From Campylobacter armoricus (GTDB taxonomy: Bacteria; Campylobacterota; Campylobacteria; Campylobacterales; Campylobacteraceae), in NCBI RefSeq assembly GCF_013372105.1, contig NZ_CP053825.1:806001-870000 (forward strand): a stretch of 64,000 bases of DNA. Reading direction: 5' to 3'. Position 1 is the first letter of the stretch. Each line of letters begins with the position of its first letter. Both the position numbers and the translations under genes were made by a program. Below, piece by piece: positions 50,689 to 60,123 of the stretch. The notes under the pieces are model-generated. The model saw nothing but the letters and a program-made list of their open reading frames with translations. It did no database searches and was not told where the DNA came from.

Positions 50689-52755
50689 TTGAAAAATTTA
50701 ATTACTCGACTTTTTATTGTTCTTTTTACTCTTTTTACACCATCAGGATTTTTATTTGCTGAAGCTAATGGAGAAATTGGGTCAATAGAAGGTGTTAAAA
50801 CAATTAGTTTAGCTCAAGCTCAAGAAATGCTAGATCAAAATAATACCTATTTTTTTGATGTAAATTCAGAGCAAGATAGACAAGCTAATGGATACATACC
50901 TAATTCTATATCAACTTATGTGGAAAATTGGGAAAGTTTACTACCTAATGATAAAAATGCGAATTTAGTATTTTATGGTTTAAATCGTTTTAGATTTGAA
51001 GCTTCTCAAGCAGCAGCTGTAGCTATAGAACTAGGATATAAAAATTCAGTTGTTATGCTTGATGGTATAGAATCATGGGCAACATCTGGAAGAAAAGTAG
51101 AAAAAATAGACACTGTAAAATGGGAAAAAGCTAAAGATGTGATAGAATTTAAAGATACTATCCATTCAAGATTTAAATTCAGCAACACCCCATCTTGCCG
51201 TGATTGCCATGCCCAAAAAGGCAAAGGTATTAGAGCAGATATTGCTGCTAGTAAAAATTTAATCAATCAAAAATGTGCTACATGTCATGAAAAAGCAAGC
51301 AATGCTTTAGCAAAAAGTGCTCATGGAGTTGAAAATTTTTTACCTGCTCAAAGTGGGGATAAAAAGAAAGAAAAACCTTCATGTGCGACTTGTCACTCTG
51401 TGCATGTAACGCCAAAACATTCAGGAATTTTTTCACAAAAACAATTAGTAGATCAAAAATGTGCACAATGCCATAAACAAAAAACTCAAACTTTCCATAT
51501 GACTTTCCATGGAAAAGGTATAGTTTTAAGTACTCCTGGTGATACTCCAAGTGTTGCCACATGTTCTGATTGTCATGGTAAGCATAATATTTTAAAATCT
51601 AGTGAAAGAAATTCAACATTATCACCAATTAATCGTGTTGAAACTTGTAAATCGTGTCATCCAAACTCTAATGAAAATTTCGCAAATTGGATAGCACACG
51701 CTGATCATAGTGATGGAGAAAACTATCCAGGATTACATGGGGCATATATTTTTATGACAGCTTTAGTGATTTCTGTGTTTGTATTCTTTGGAGCTCATAC
51801 CATACTTTGGTGTTTGCGTTTAATTGCTATGCGTATAAAATATCCTAAAGAATGGAAAGAAGCAAGAAAAGCAGCACATGAAGATAAAGTAAGAGTGAGA
51901 AGATTTAGTACTTTCCATAGAATTCAGCATTTCTTTATGGCAGCAAGCTTTTTAGGTCTTGCATTCTCAGGCTTACCACAAAAATTTTATGATTCAGCAT
52001 GGGCTAAACCTATGATTGACTTAATGGGTGGTGATATTATTAATGCAGCAACCATACATCATATTTCAGCTATAGTAATGTTTGCAGTATTTTTCTCACA
52101 CATTGGTGAAATTATCATTGTAAATTGGAGTCGTCGCGATGTGGCAAGAGATCCTATTACTGGTAAATTAAGCTTTATGAAAGTATTAAAAGCAACCTTT
52201 GGTCCTGATTCTTTAATGCCTAATTTGCAAGATTTAAAAGATATGAAAGATCATTTTAAATGGTTCTTTGGTTTAGGTCCAAGACCTCAATTTGATCGCT
52301 GGACTTATTGGGAAAAATTTGATTATTTAGCAGTATTTTGGGGTATGTTTATCATCGGTATTTCAGGGCTTGTATTGTGGTTCCCTGCATTCTTTGGTAA
52401 ATTCTTACCAGGAGAAGCTATTAATCTAGCAACCCTACTTCACTCTGATGAAGCTTTACTTGCAACAGGATTTATTTTTGCAATTCATTTCTTCAACACA
52501 CACTTTAGAGCAGATCGCTTCCCTATGGATATGGTGATTTTCTCAGGAAGTATTAGCGAAGAAGAAATTAAACAAGAAAGAAGCGTATGGTATAAACGCT
52601 TAAAAGAAAGTGGAAAATTAAGCTCTTTATATGAAAACAAAAGCAACTTTAAAGCATACCAATGGTTGGCAAAATTTGCTGGTTTTGCAATGCTAATTAC
52701 TGGGTTAGTATTCTTATTTTTGATGCTTTATACTTTCTTTAACACTATCTTATAA
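50689..52755 (+). CDS. Rhodanese-like/hexahaem cytochrome c/cytochrome b fusion (predicted quinol dehydrogenase)
   Basis: 688 residues from a TTG at 50689, chosen because GAGGAG lies 6 bp before it; a TTG at 50683 abuts that site. Order: signal peptide (about 1-25); rhodanese-like domain (about 36-140) whose active-site loop reads VFYGLNRFRFEAS, with no Cys where the catalytic one belongs; six CXXCH sites from about residue 170 to 325; then four or five membrane helices with His residues (HRIQHFFM, HHISAIVMFAVFFSHIGE, HSDEALLATGFIFAIHFF) typical of a di-haem cytochrome b. It should take electrons from menaquinol and pass them to MccA, replacing the NrfCD-like MccCD of Wolinella. The fusion is unusual; the rhodanese role is unknown. 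Confidence 0.82.
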   Translation: MKNLITRLFIVLFTLFTPSGFLFAEANGEIGSIEGVKTISLAQAQEMLDQNNTYFFDVNSEQDRQANGYIPNSISTYVENWESLLPNDKNANLVFYGLNRFRFEASQAAAVAIELGYKNSVVMLDGIESWATSGRKVEKIDTVKWEKAKDVIEFKDTIHSRFKFSNTPSCRDCHAQKGKGIRADIAASKNLINQKCATCHEKASNALAKSAHGVENFLPAQSGDKKKEKPSCATCHSVHVTPKHSGIFSQKQLVDQKCAQCHKQKTQTFHMTFHGKGIVLSTPGDTPSVATCSDCHGKHNILKSSERNSTLSPINRVETCKSCHPNSNENFANWIAHADHSDGENYPGLHGAYIFMTALVISVFVFFGAHTILWCLRLIAMRIKYPKEWKEARKAAHEDKVRVRRFSTFHRIQHFFMAASFLGLAFSGLPQKFYDSAWAKPMIDLMGGDIINAATIHHISAIVMFAVFFSHIGEIIIVNWSRRDVARDPITGKLSFMKVLKATFGPDSLMPNLQDLKDMKDHFKWFFGLGPRPQFDRWTYWEKFDYLAVFWGMFIIGISGLVLWFPAFFGKFLPGEAINLATLLHSDEALLATGFIFAIHFFNTHFRADRFPMDMVIFSGSISEEEIKQERSVWYKRLKESGKLSSLYENKSNFKAYQWLAKFAGFAMLITGLVFLFLMLYTFFNTIL

Positions 52756-52782
52756 CCTTATTCGCTATAATAGCGAATAAGG
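52756..52782 (+). terminator. Strong hairpin inside the multihaem cluster
   Basis: Twelve-bp stem CCTTATTCGCTA / TAGCGAATAAGG, loop TAA, followed by ACTTTTTC. It lies after the cytochrome c/b gene and before the maturation genes, so the latter depend on read-through. Confidence 0.8.
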
Positions 52783-52816
52783 ACTTTTTCTCCTAAACAT
52801 TTTTAAGGATTTTACA

Positions 52817-53416
52817 ATGTTTAAAAAAACAATTTCACTTAGTATTTTAAGTGTAATTTTCATTGCTTGCTCGAGTAATGATAAAATTGATTCGAATTTA
52901 ATTTCAAATGGAACTCAATACACAAAAGAAAATCAAAAAAAAGCTAATGATTTAGATAAAAAATCGTATCAAGAAATCGCTCATTTATTTAAAGATAATA
53001 CAAATATTAAAAGTGATAATAAAAATATTTTAATTATATTTAGTGCTAATCATTGCACATATTGTGATAAGTTAAAAGAAGAAATAATACAAAATGAAAA
53101 ATTGCAAAAACAAATAAAAAATGACTATAGTTCATATTATATAAACATAAGTTACAAAAAAATTCATACATTTTATAAAAATCATAAAAGTGATTTAAAC
53201 ACTAACGAATTATCAAGTATTTACAATATAATTGCCACTCCTACTATTATAATACTTAATACAAAAAGTCAAACTTTATTTAATTATCCTGGATTTATTA
53301 GCTCTAAAAGACTTAGTGCTACAATGGATTTTTTAAATAAAAAAGAAAATCAAAACCTAGATGAAGAAACGATAGCAAAAAAGCTTTTACATTTTTATAA
53401 AGAAAATAAAATTTAA
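52817..53416 (+). CDS. Thioredoxin-like lipoprotein
   Basis: 199 residues. Signal peptide with lipobox IAC at Cys18, so membrane-anchored in the periplasm. Thioredoxin fold with CTYC at 80-83 and the cis-Pro in IIATPTIIIL (Pro142). Between the cytochromes and the haem lyase, it probably reduces haem-binding cysteines of apocytochrome, or the pair binding copper in MccA; both are inferences. 14 bp before the lyase gene. Confidence 0.8.
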   Translation: MFKKTISLSILSVIFIACSSNDKIDSNLISNGTQYTKENQKKANDLDKKSYQEIAHLFKDNTNIKSDNKNILIIFSANHCTYCDKLKEEIIQNEKLQKQIKNDYSSYYINISYKKIHTFYKNHKSDLNTNELSSIYNIIATPTIIILNTKSQTLFNYPGFISSKRLSATMDFLNKKENQNLDEETIAKKLLHFYKENKI

Positions 53417-53430
53417 TATAAAGGATAATA

Positions 53431-56130
53431 ATGCGTTATTTTTTTTCTTTTGCAATGAGTTTTTTATTAATGAGTGTATATGCACTTTCTTGTGCGGTTG
53501 CAACTTTTATAGAAAATGATTATGGTATTAGTGCTGCCAAAGCTTTAATTTATAATCATATTTGGTTTAATATACTGCATTTATTATTAGGACTTAATCT
53601 AATCGGAGTTATATTTTATAATAAACTTATTCAAAGAAAAAAATATCCAAGCTTGCTTTTGCATATATCTTTCATTATTATTTTAATTGGAGCAGGATTA
53701 ACTCGATATTTTGGCTTAGAAGGTGGAATGCATATTAGAGAAGGAGAAAGTTCTAATATCATAGTTACTAGAGAAGAATTTATAAAAATTATAGATTTTG
53801 ATACAAATTTAAGTTTAGATTTTCCTATTAATTTTACCTCTCTTACTCAAAATCATTTTGAAAAAACTTTTACTTTAGCAAATGAGAAAATATCTATCAA
53901 ATCTATAAATTATACTCCACAAAAAGACTCTATTACACCAGCAAGTTTAGAATTAAATATCCATTATCAAAACGACAATAAACTTCTAACACTAAATCCA
54001 AATTTCAACGGAAAAGAAATGCTTAGTTTTGATTTTAAAGGAAAAAAATTTAATATAAACTGGGGACCAAAAGAAATAAAACTTCCTTTTTCATTATATT
54101 TGGAAGATTTTTCATTAGAGCGTTATTTAGGTTCTATGAGTCCATCATCATACACTTCTAAAGTTAAAATTATAGATCAAAATGATAATGTAATTTCTTA
54201 CTATGACATTTTTATGAATAATGTTCTTGATTATGGAGGATATAGATTTTTTCAAAGCTCATACGATCAAGATGAACAAGGCACAATACTTTCTGTAAAT
54301 AAAGATCCTGGTAAAATTCCTACTTATCTAGGATATGGATTGCTTGTTTTAGGATTTTTATGGATTTTATTTGATAAAAATTCAAGATTTCATAAACTAA
54401 ATGCATATTTAAAGAAAAAACAAAATTTTGTATTTGCATTTTTATTCATTATATGTTTTCAAATTCCACTTTATGCACAAAATGAAAAAGAAGATATTTT
54501 AAAACTCATAAATAATTTACAAAAAAATACTTACGAGCATTCTTTAAATTTTGGAAAACTTTTAATTCAAGATTATAATGGTAGAATTAAACCCCTAGAT
54601 ACCCTTGCTATGGAATTTATTTATAAAATTACAGGGAAAGATAATTTTTTAAAACTACATTATAATCAAATTTTTTTAGCTATGATGATTTATCCTCAAG
54701 AATTTAGACAAATCAAGATGATAGCTACAAAAACCGCACAACTTAGAGAATTAATAGGAGTTGATAAAGATGAAAAATATATAGCCTTTAATGATGTATT
54801 TGACAATGGAACTTATAAATTAACTAATTATGTAGAAGAAGCTAATAGAAAAAAACCCGCTCTACGAACAAATTTTGATAAAGATATATTAGCATTAGAT
54901 GAAAAAATCAATCATGCTTACTATATTTATAGCGGACAGGCTTTAACTATCATTCCTGATATTAACGAACAAACTTTAAAATGGTTCTCACCTGTTCAAA
55001 TTTTACCATTTGCAAAAGAAGATGTTGAACGCTTGCAAATGCTTTTAGTTAATTATTTTTTACAAACACGCAAAAGTGTCGAAAATAATGAATGGCAAAC
55101 CCCAAATGAAATTTTACAATCATTAAAAGATTATCAATTACACTATGGAAGCAAAGTATTACCACAGAAAGAAAGAATTGATTTTGAGATTTTACTAAAC
55201 CATTATAATATTTTTGACAATCTCACTTTTGCTTATATCAGCTTTGCTTTAGTTTTATTTATCTTAAGTTTTTATACTATGCTAAAAAATATACCTTTCT
55301 CTCGCTTTATTTATAAAATTTTATATATCATTTTATCCATATGTGTTTTTATACATACTATAGCACTAATAGCTAGATGGTATGTAGGAGATCATGCACC
55401 TTGGAGTAATGCTTATGAAAGTATGATATATATTGCTTTTGCATGTGCAATAAGCGCTATAATTTTTTTCAAAAACTCTCCATTAGCACTCAGTTGTGCT
55501 AGTTTTTTAGCAGGTATTACTCTTTTTGTTGCACATCTTGGTTTTATGGACCCTCAAATAGGAAATTTAATTCCTGTGTTAAAATCTTATTGGCTTAACA
55601 TACATGTTTCAATTATCACCGCTAGTTATGGATTTTTAGCACTTTGCTTTATGATTGGAATTTTAAGCTTGATACTTTTTACTTTAAGAGGAAAAAGTAT
55701 CAATATAGATCAAAATATTATCAAACTTCATTGTATAAATGAAATGTCTATGATTATAGGACTTGCTATGCTTACAATAGGTAATTTTTTAGGTGGAGTT
55801 TGGGCAAATGAGAGTTGGGGTAGATATTGGGGATGGGATCCAAAAGAAACTTGGGCTTTGATTTCCATTGTAATTTATGCTATGGTATTGCATTTAAGAT
55901 TTATATTTAAAACACATTTTATCTTTATTTTTGCATGTGCTAGTATTTTGGCATTTTATAGTATTTTAATGACATATTTTGGAGTAAATTTTTATCTTTC
56001 AGGACTTCATTCTTACGCAAATGGAGATTCTTTTCCTATACCAACTTTCGTATATGTTTTAGTGATAATTAACTTTATTTTAATAGTAAGTGCTAGTTTT
56101 AAAAGAGATTTACAAACGCCTAGTTTTTAA
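53431..56130 (+). CDS. ccsBA: Fused CcsBA (ResB-ResC) cytochrome c haem lyase
   Basis: 899 residues, joining a ResB/CcsB half (about 1-340, with MHIREGE after the third helix and a large periplasmic domain) to a CcsA half (about 590-890). The CcsA half has the haem-handling WWD segment ESWGRYWGWDPKETWALI near residue 795 and conserved His residues (NIHVSI, LHSYANGD). It attaches haem to apocytochrome. Clustering with an octahaem protein carrying a CX17CH site suggests it is the dedicated lyase, like Wolinella CcsA1. The housekeeping CcsBA is expected elsewhere. Ends in a bidirectional terminator. Confidence 0.9.
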   Translation: MRYFFSFAMSFLLMSVYALSCAVATFIENDYGISAAKALIYNHIWFNILHLLLGLNLIGVIFYNKLIQRKKYPSLLLHISFIIILIGAGLTRYFGLEGGMHIREGESSNIIVTREEFIKIIDFDTNLSLDFPINFTSLTQNHFEKTFTLANEKISIKSINYTPQKDSITPASLELNIHYQNDNKLLTLNPNFNGKEMLSFDFKGKKFNINWGPKEIKLPFSLYLEDFSLERYLGSMSPSSYTSKVKIIDQNDNVISYYDIFMNNVLDYGGYRFFQSSYDQDEQGTILSVNKDPGKIPTYLGYGLLVLGFLWILFDKNSRFHKLNAYLKKKQNFVFAFLFIICFQIPLYAQNEKEDILKLINNLQKNTYEHSLNFGKLLIQDYNGRIKPLDTLAMEFIYKITGKDNFLKLHYNQIFLAMMIYPQEFRQIKMIATKTAQLRELIGVDKDEKYIAFNDVFDNGTYKLTNYVEEANRKKPALRTNFDKDILALDEKINHAYYIYSGQALTIIPDINEQTLKWFSPVQILPFAKEDVERLQMLLVNYFLQTRKSVENNEWQTPNEILQSLKDYQLHYGSKVLPQKERIDFEILLNHYNIFDNLTFAYISFALVLFILSFYTMLKNIPFSRFIYKILYIILSICVFIHTIALIARWYVGDHAPWSNAYESMIYIAFACAISAIIFFKNSPLALSCASFLAGITLFVAHLGFMDPQIGNLIPVLKSYWLNIHVSIITASYGFLALCFMIGILSLILFTLRGKSINIDQNIIKLHCINEMSMIIGLAMLTIGNFLGGVWANESWGRYWGWDPKETWALISIVIYAMVLHLRFIFKTHFIFIFACASILAFYSILMTYFGVNFYLSGLHSYANGDSFPIPTFVYVLVIINFILIVSASFKRDLQTPSF

Positions 56131-56139
56131 AAACTAGGC
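56118..56139. terminator. Bidirectional terminator between ccsBA and the convergent gene
   Basis: Perfect 22-bp palindrome: GCCTAGTTTTT and its complement AAAAACTAGGC, followed by TTTATTTTTTT. It contains the stop codons of both converging genes. Confidence 0.85.
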
Positions 56140-56358
56140 TTTATTTTTTTCTATTTCTTGAAGAGCTGTGATAAGATCTTTTAAATTTTCATAAGGAATG
56201 TGTATTTTCCAATCAACGCCACTTTCTTTTTTCAAAGCCACTCCTATACTTAAAACATCACCACTTCCTATACCATAAGGATTAGAGAGATTGCATAAAC
56301 TAATCTCACCACTTTTACTACCATGTAATTCTATGGTTTTGTATATTTTTTTACTCAT
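56134..56358 (-). CDS. Small conserved-looking protein of unknown function
   Basis: 74 residues: [11 protein letters not shown] start, then a beta-rich segment [23 protein letters not shown] and an amphipathic C-terminal helix. Not recognised. Its start overlaps the lpxD end by 8 bp, so it is translated with lpxD. Short length and overlap make it real but uninformative. Confidence 0.6.
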   Translation of the reverse strand: MSKKIYKTIELHGSKSGEISLCNLSNPYGIGSGDVLSIGVALKKESGVDWKIHIPYENLKDLITALQEIEKNKA

Positions 56359-57313
56359 GTTTATCCCTAAAAGCTGCGATAATTTTGGCTTGAAATTTCA
56401 ACCAATCTTTTTGAAGCATAATAGGAAAACCACCATAAACCCTAGCTCCTTCTAAATTTTTAGTAACCCCGCCTCTTGCGGCTATAGTAGCAAAATCTCC
56501 TATTTCCAAATGGCCACTTGTTGCACTTTGTCCACCCATAACAACATTTTTACCCAAAATACTTGAACCTGAAATTCCACTTTGAGCCACTATAAGACAA
56601 TTTTCCCCTATTTCGCAATTATGTCCAACTTGAACAAGATTATCTATCTTAGTTCCTTGTTTAATAATGGTGCTTTCAAAAACAGCTCTATCTATAGTAG
56701 TACAAGCTCCAATTTCAACGAAATCTTCTAAAATTACATTACCATTGTGATAAATTTTATAATGTTCGCCATTTTTTGTATGTGCATAACCAAAACCATC
56801 ACTACCTATAACGCAATTTGCTAACAAATGGCATTTTTTTCCAATTTGCGTATCATTATAAATTACTACATTAGGATGAATTATAGTGTATTCTCCTATA
56901 TTTACATTATCACCTATATAAGCACCTGCCATAATCACAACATGATCTGATATTTGAACATTATTTCCTATATAAACATTTGACATAATCTTGGCACTTT
57001 TTGCTATTTTATTTTTTTTATTTTGATTATCATAAAATAAGGTTTTCGCAAAAAGCTTGCTTAAAAGAGCAAATGATAAATGTGGATTATCCACCACAAG
57101 CTTAATACAATCTTTTGACACTAAATTTTCAAATTCTTTTGAAACTAAAATAGCACCCGCTCCACTATTTGCTATTTTTTTAGAGTTTTTTTCACCATCA
57201 CAATAACTAAGTTCAGTAAAACTTGCATTACTTAAAGAATTTAAAGCCGTAATTTCTATATCATCTCCGCTGTATTCTATACCTAAAAATTTAGCAATTT
57301 CACTAATTTTCAT
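56351..57313 (-). CDS. lpxD: UDP-3-O-acylglucosamine N-acyltransferase LpxD
   Basis: 320 residues. N-terminal uridine-binding domain (1-100), then left-handed beta-helix hexapeptide repeats (about 100-290), with the catalytic His in [13 protein letters not shown] and the family end [13 protein letters not shown]. Third step of lipid A synthesis. Overlaps ilvH by 4 bp; the ilvI-ilvH-lpxD order matches C. jejuni as remembered. Confidence 0.95.
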   Translation of the reverse strand: MKISEIAKFLGIEYSGDDIEITALNSLSNASFTELSYCDGEKNSKKIANSGAGAILVSKEFENLVSKDCIKLVVDNPHLSFALLSKLFAKTLFYDNQNKKNKIAKSAKIMSNVYIGNNVQISDHVVIMAGAYIGDNVNIGEYTIIHPNVVIYNDTQIGKKCHLLANCVIGSDGFGYAHTKNGEHYKIYHNGNVILEDFVEIGACTTIDRAVFESTIIKQGTKIDNLVQVGHNCEIGENCLIVAQSGISGSSILGKNVVMGGQSATSGHLEIGDFATIAARGGVTKNLEGARVYGGFPIMLQKDWLKFQAKIIAAFRDKHE

Positions 57314-57777
57314 TTTACCTCCATTAAAATAGAACCACTTCTAACAACACTAATTGGATTGTATTTTTTTATAGTCTTTAAAAAATTATCAATTTTATCT
57401 GCATCATCACTTACCATTGCTATAATAAATTCACCATCACTATAAGTTACACTTCCATTATAAGCTTTTAATATAGCATCTAATCCTGCAAAATTTTCAC
57501 TTAAAGCAATCTTTACTAAAGCTGTTTCTTTTTCTATAAAATCACTTGAATCAATCACTTTATAAGTAGGTATAAGCTTGTGAAGTTGTTTGATGATTTG
57601 TTCAAAAACTCTTTCATCACCCAAAGTTACGATATTTATTCTTGAGAATTCGCTATCATCAAGCGGAGCCACAGTAAGAGATTCTATGTTATATCCTCTT
57701 CCTGAAAAAAGCCCAACTACGCGTGATAATACCCCATGCTCATTTAACACAATGACAGAAATTACTCTTCTTTTCAT
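57310..57777 (-). CDS. ilvH: Acetolactate synthase small (regulatory) subunit
   Basis: 155 residues. N-terminal ACT domain ([31 protein letters not shown], in part [19 protein letters not shown]) and a second ACT-like domain. Gives valine feedback inhibition. Overlaps ilvI by 4 bp. Confidence 0.96.
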   Translation of the reverse strand: MKRRVISVIVLNEHGVLSRVVGLFSGRGYNIESLTVAPLDDSEFSRINIVTLGDERVFEQIIKQLHKLIPTYKVIDSSDFIEKETALVKIALSENFAGLDAILKAYNGSVTYSDGEFIIAMVSDDADKIDNFLKTIKKYNPISVVRSGSILMEVK

Positions 57778-59483
57778 TTTTTATCCTTGTTTTTATAGCT
57801 AGGCAAAATCATATTATAAATCGCTCCACCTGCTGGAACCATAGGTAAAACATTCTCATAACGATCTATAGCTACATTTAAAACACAAGTTTTTTTAGAT
57901 TTTAAGGCTTTCAAAAAAGCATTATTAAATTCTTCTTTTGTAAAAACATTATATCCTTCACAATGAAAGCCTTTTGCAATGGTAATAAAATCAGGCTGGC
58001 TTGTTAAATCTGTATTAGAAAATCTTTCTTTATAAAACATACTTTGCCATTGTCTTACCATACCTAAGAAAGAATTATTTAAAATGATATTAATCACCTT
58101 TATACCATAAGCACTTGCTGTCATTAGTTCTTGTATATTCATCAAAAAAGAACCATCACCTACAAAATTTACCACCACTTCTTCACCTACAGCTAATTTA
58201 GCCCCTAGTGCAGCCGGTAAAGAATACCCCATAGTTCCTTGACCACCACTTGTTGCAAGTTGTCTTGCATAATTAAAAGGATAAAATTGTGCTACCCACA
58301 TTTGATGTTGCCCAACATCAGTAATAATTCTTGCATCAGGTGCTAATTTAGCACATTCTTTTATAATCCATTGTGGTTTTAAAACTTCATCACTATCTTC
58401 ATAAATTAAAGGATATAATTGCTGGTATCTTTGTAAAGTTTTAAACCATTCTTTATATTTGGTATTATCAAAATTTTCTTTTTTTAATTCATCTAAAGTA
58501 TCCAAAACAACACTTTTAATATCACCCACTATAGGAAAATGTGCTTCAATAATTTTAGAAATAGAACTTGGATCTATATCAATATGAACGATTTTTGCAC
58601 CCTTGGCAAATTCGCTTGTTTTACCAGTAATTCTATCATCAAATCTTGCACCTATAGCAATTAACAAATCACATTCACTTAAAGCAATATTTGCACAATA
58701 GCTCCCATGCATACCAGCCATTTTTAAATTAAGCTCATCATCGCTTCTTAAAGTTCCTAATGCCATTAAGGTTTCCACTGCAGGAATACCACAAAAATGA
58801 ATTAATTTTCTAAGCTCATCACTCGCATTAGAAGCTATACAACCTCCACCTAAATAAAACAAAGGTTTTTGTGCATTTTTAATTAAACTTACTAATTTTT
58901 TAATTTGTTTGATATTGCCTTTATAAGTTGGTTTATAAGTTTTCATAGTGATTTCTCTAGGATAACACCAAGCACCTATAGCTGCTGTTACATCTTTTGG
59001 TATATCAATATGCACTGGTCCTTTTCTACCTGTTGTAGCAATATAAAAGGCTTCTTTTAAAATCTTAGGCAATTCTTCAATATTTTTTACTAAATAATTG
59101 TGTTTTACGCAAGGTCTTGAAATACCTATAGCATCGATTTCTTGAAAGGCATCTGTTCCTATTAAAGAATTAGCAACTTGAGCAGAAATTAAAACTAAAG
59201 GTATGGAATCACTATAAGCGGTGGCCAAACCTGTAATAGTATTGGTAAAACCTGGGCCACTTGTAACTATAGCAACCCCTACCTCTCCACTCATTCTAGC
59301 ATAAGCATCTGCACTATGCAATGCTGCTTGTTCATGTCTAACTAAAATATGTTTAAAATAATTTTGTTTATAAATTTCATCGTATATATTTAAAGCTGCT
59401 CCGCCAGGATAACCAAATACCACTTTAACTTTTTCTTCTTTCAATGCTTCGCAAATCATTTGCGAACCGTTTAGCTCTTTCAT
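57774..59483 (-). CDS. ilvI: Acetolactate synthase large subunit
   Basis: 569 residues, ThDP-dependent. Condenses pyruvate (or pyruvate with 2-oxobutyrate) in branched-chain amino acid synthesis. Catalytic Glu in RHEQAALHSADAYAR, FAD-domain segments, and the ThDP/Mg motif GDGSFLMNIQELMTA...NN. First of ilvI-ilvH-lpxD, behind a TATAAT box; no leader peptide with branched-chain codons is visible. Confidence 0.96.
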   Translation of the reverse strand: MKELNGSQMICEALKEEKVKVVFGYPGGAALNIYDEIYKQNYFKHILVRHEQAALHSADAYARMSGEVGVAIVTSGPGFTNTITGLATAYSDSIPLVLISAQVANSLIGTDAFQEIDAIGISRPCVKHNYLVKNIEELPKILKEAFYIATTGRKGPVHIDIPKDVTAAIGAWCYPREITMKTYKPTYKGNIKQIKKLVSLIKNAQKPLFYLGGGCIASNASDELRKLIHFCGIPAVETLMALGTLRSDDELNLKMAGMHGSYCANIALSECDLLIAIGARFDDRITGKTSEFAKGAKIVHIDIDPSSISKIIEAHFPIVGDIKSVVLDTLDELKKENFDNTKYKEWFKTLQRYQQLYPLIYEDSDEVLKPQWIIKECAKLAPDARIITDVGQHQMWVAQFYPFNYARQLATSGGQGTMGYSLPAALGAKLAVGEEVVVNFVGDGSFLMNIQELMTASAYGIKVINIILNNSFLGMVRQWQSMFYKERFSNTDLTSQPDFITIAKGFHCEGYNVFTKEEFNNAFLKALKSKKTCVLNVAIDRYENVLPMVPAGGAIYNMILPSYKNKDKK

Positions 59484-59511
59484 TATTTTCCTTTAGCTAA
59501 AAATAAAGAAT

Positions 59512-59517
59512 ATTATA
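59512..59517 (-). promoter_or_regulatory. -10 box of ilvI-ilvH-lpxD
   Basis: TATAAT on the minus strand 29 bp before the ilvI ATG; AAAGGAAAA is the ribosome site. No good -35. Confidence 0.55.
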
Positions 59518-59552
59518 ACGATAATTTAATAAATATTATTTTACAAGGGAGA

Positions 59553-59574
59553 GTTTCTTGAAAAATCAAGAAAC
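59553..59574 (-). terminator. Weak terminator at the end of oorC
   Basis: Nine-bp stem GTTTCTTGA / TCAAGAAAC, 4-base loop, containing the oorC stop. On the minus strand it is followed by TCTCCCTTG, with no T-run, so it may be an RNA-stability hairpin. Confidence 0.4.
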
Positions 59575-60123
59575 CACTTGCGTTTTTTTAGCGTATTCTA
59601 TACCTAAATCAAAAGCTTTTTCATTAGCTTCCTTAGTTTTTGTAGGCACCATATCAAGCATAGTTTGTTTTAATGCTTCTATATCTATGCATTTACTCAT
59701 ATAAGCAGCTATAGCTAATGCAACAACAGATTGTGTAGCTACATTTCCTACTTCATCTTTAGCTATACTAATAATAGGAATTTCATAAATTTTCCATCTA
59801 GTATAATCTTCTTTGCTTGGATGAACTAAATTTGGCTCTATAACTATAACACCACCATCGCTAACACCATCTTTAAAGCTTTTATAACCCTTATCTGCAG
59901 TTGAAAGCATAAAACTCACTTCACCTTCTACTGCATAAGGAAAAAATATTTCACTTTCATCTATGATTATATCAACCTTAGTTGGCCCACCTCTAACTTG
60001 AGAAGTATAAGTTGAAGCTTTAAAAGCATTGCGTCCTTCTTTAATAGCAGCTTTAGCTAGAATTTCACCCGCTGTGATAACTCCTTGACCGCCTTCACCG
60101 CAAAATCTTAATTGGTATTTCAT
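59566..60123 (-). CDS. oorC: 2-oxoglutarate:acceptor oxidoreductase gamma subunit
   Basis: 185 residues, gamma-type domain starting RFCGEGGQGVITAGEIL with TYTSQVRGGPTKVDIII. Part of the four-subunit enzyme that oxidises 2-oxoglutarate to succinyl-CoA with ferredoxin or flavodoxin as acceptor. Overlaps oorB by 4 bp. Confidence 0.95.
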   Translation of the reverse strand: MKYQLRFCGEGGQGVITAGEILAKAAIKEGRNAFKASTYTSQVRGGPTKVDIIIDESEIFFPYAVEGEVSFMLSTADKGYKSFKDGVSDGGVIVIEPNLVHPSKEDYTRWKIYEIPIISIAKDEVGNVATQSVVALAIAAYMSKCIDIEALKQTMLDMVPTKTKEANEKAFDLGIEYAKKTQVVS

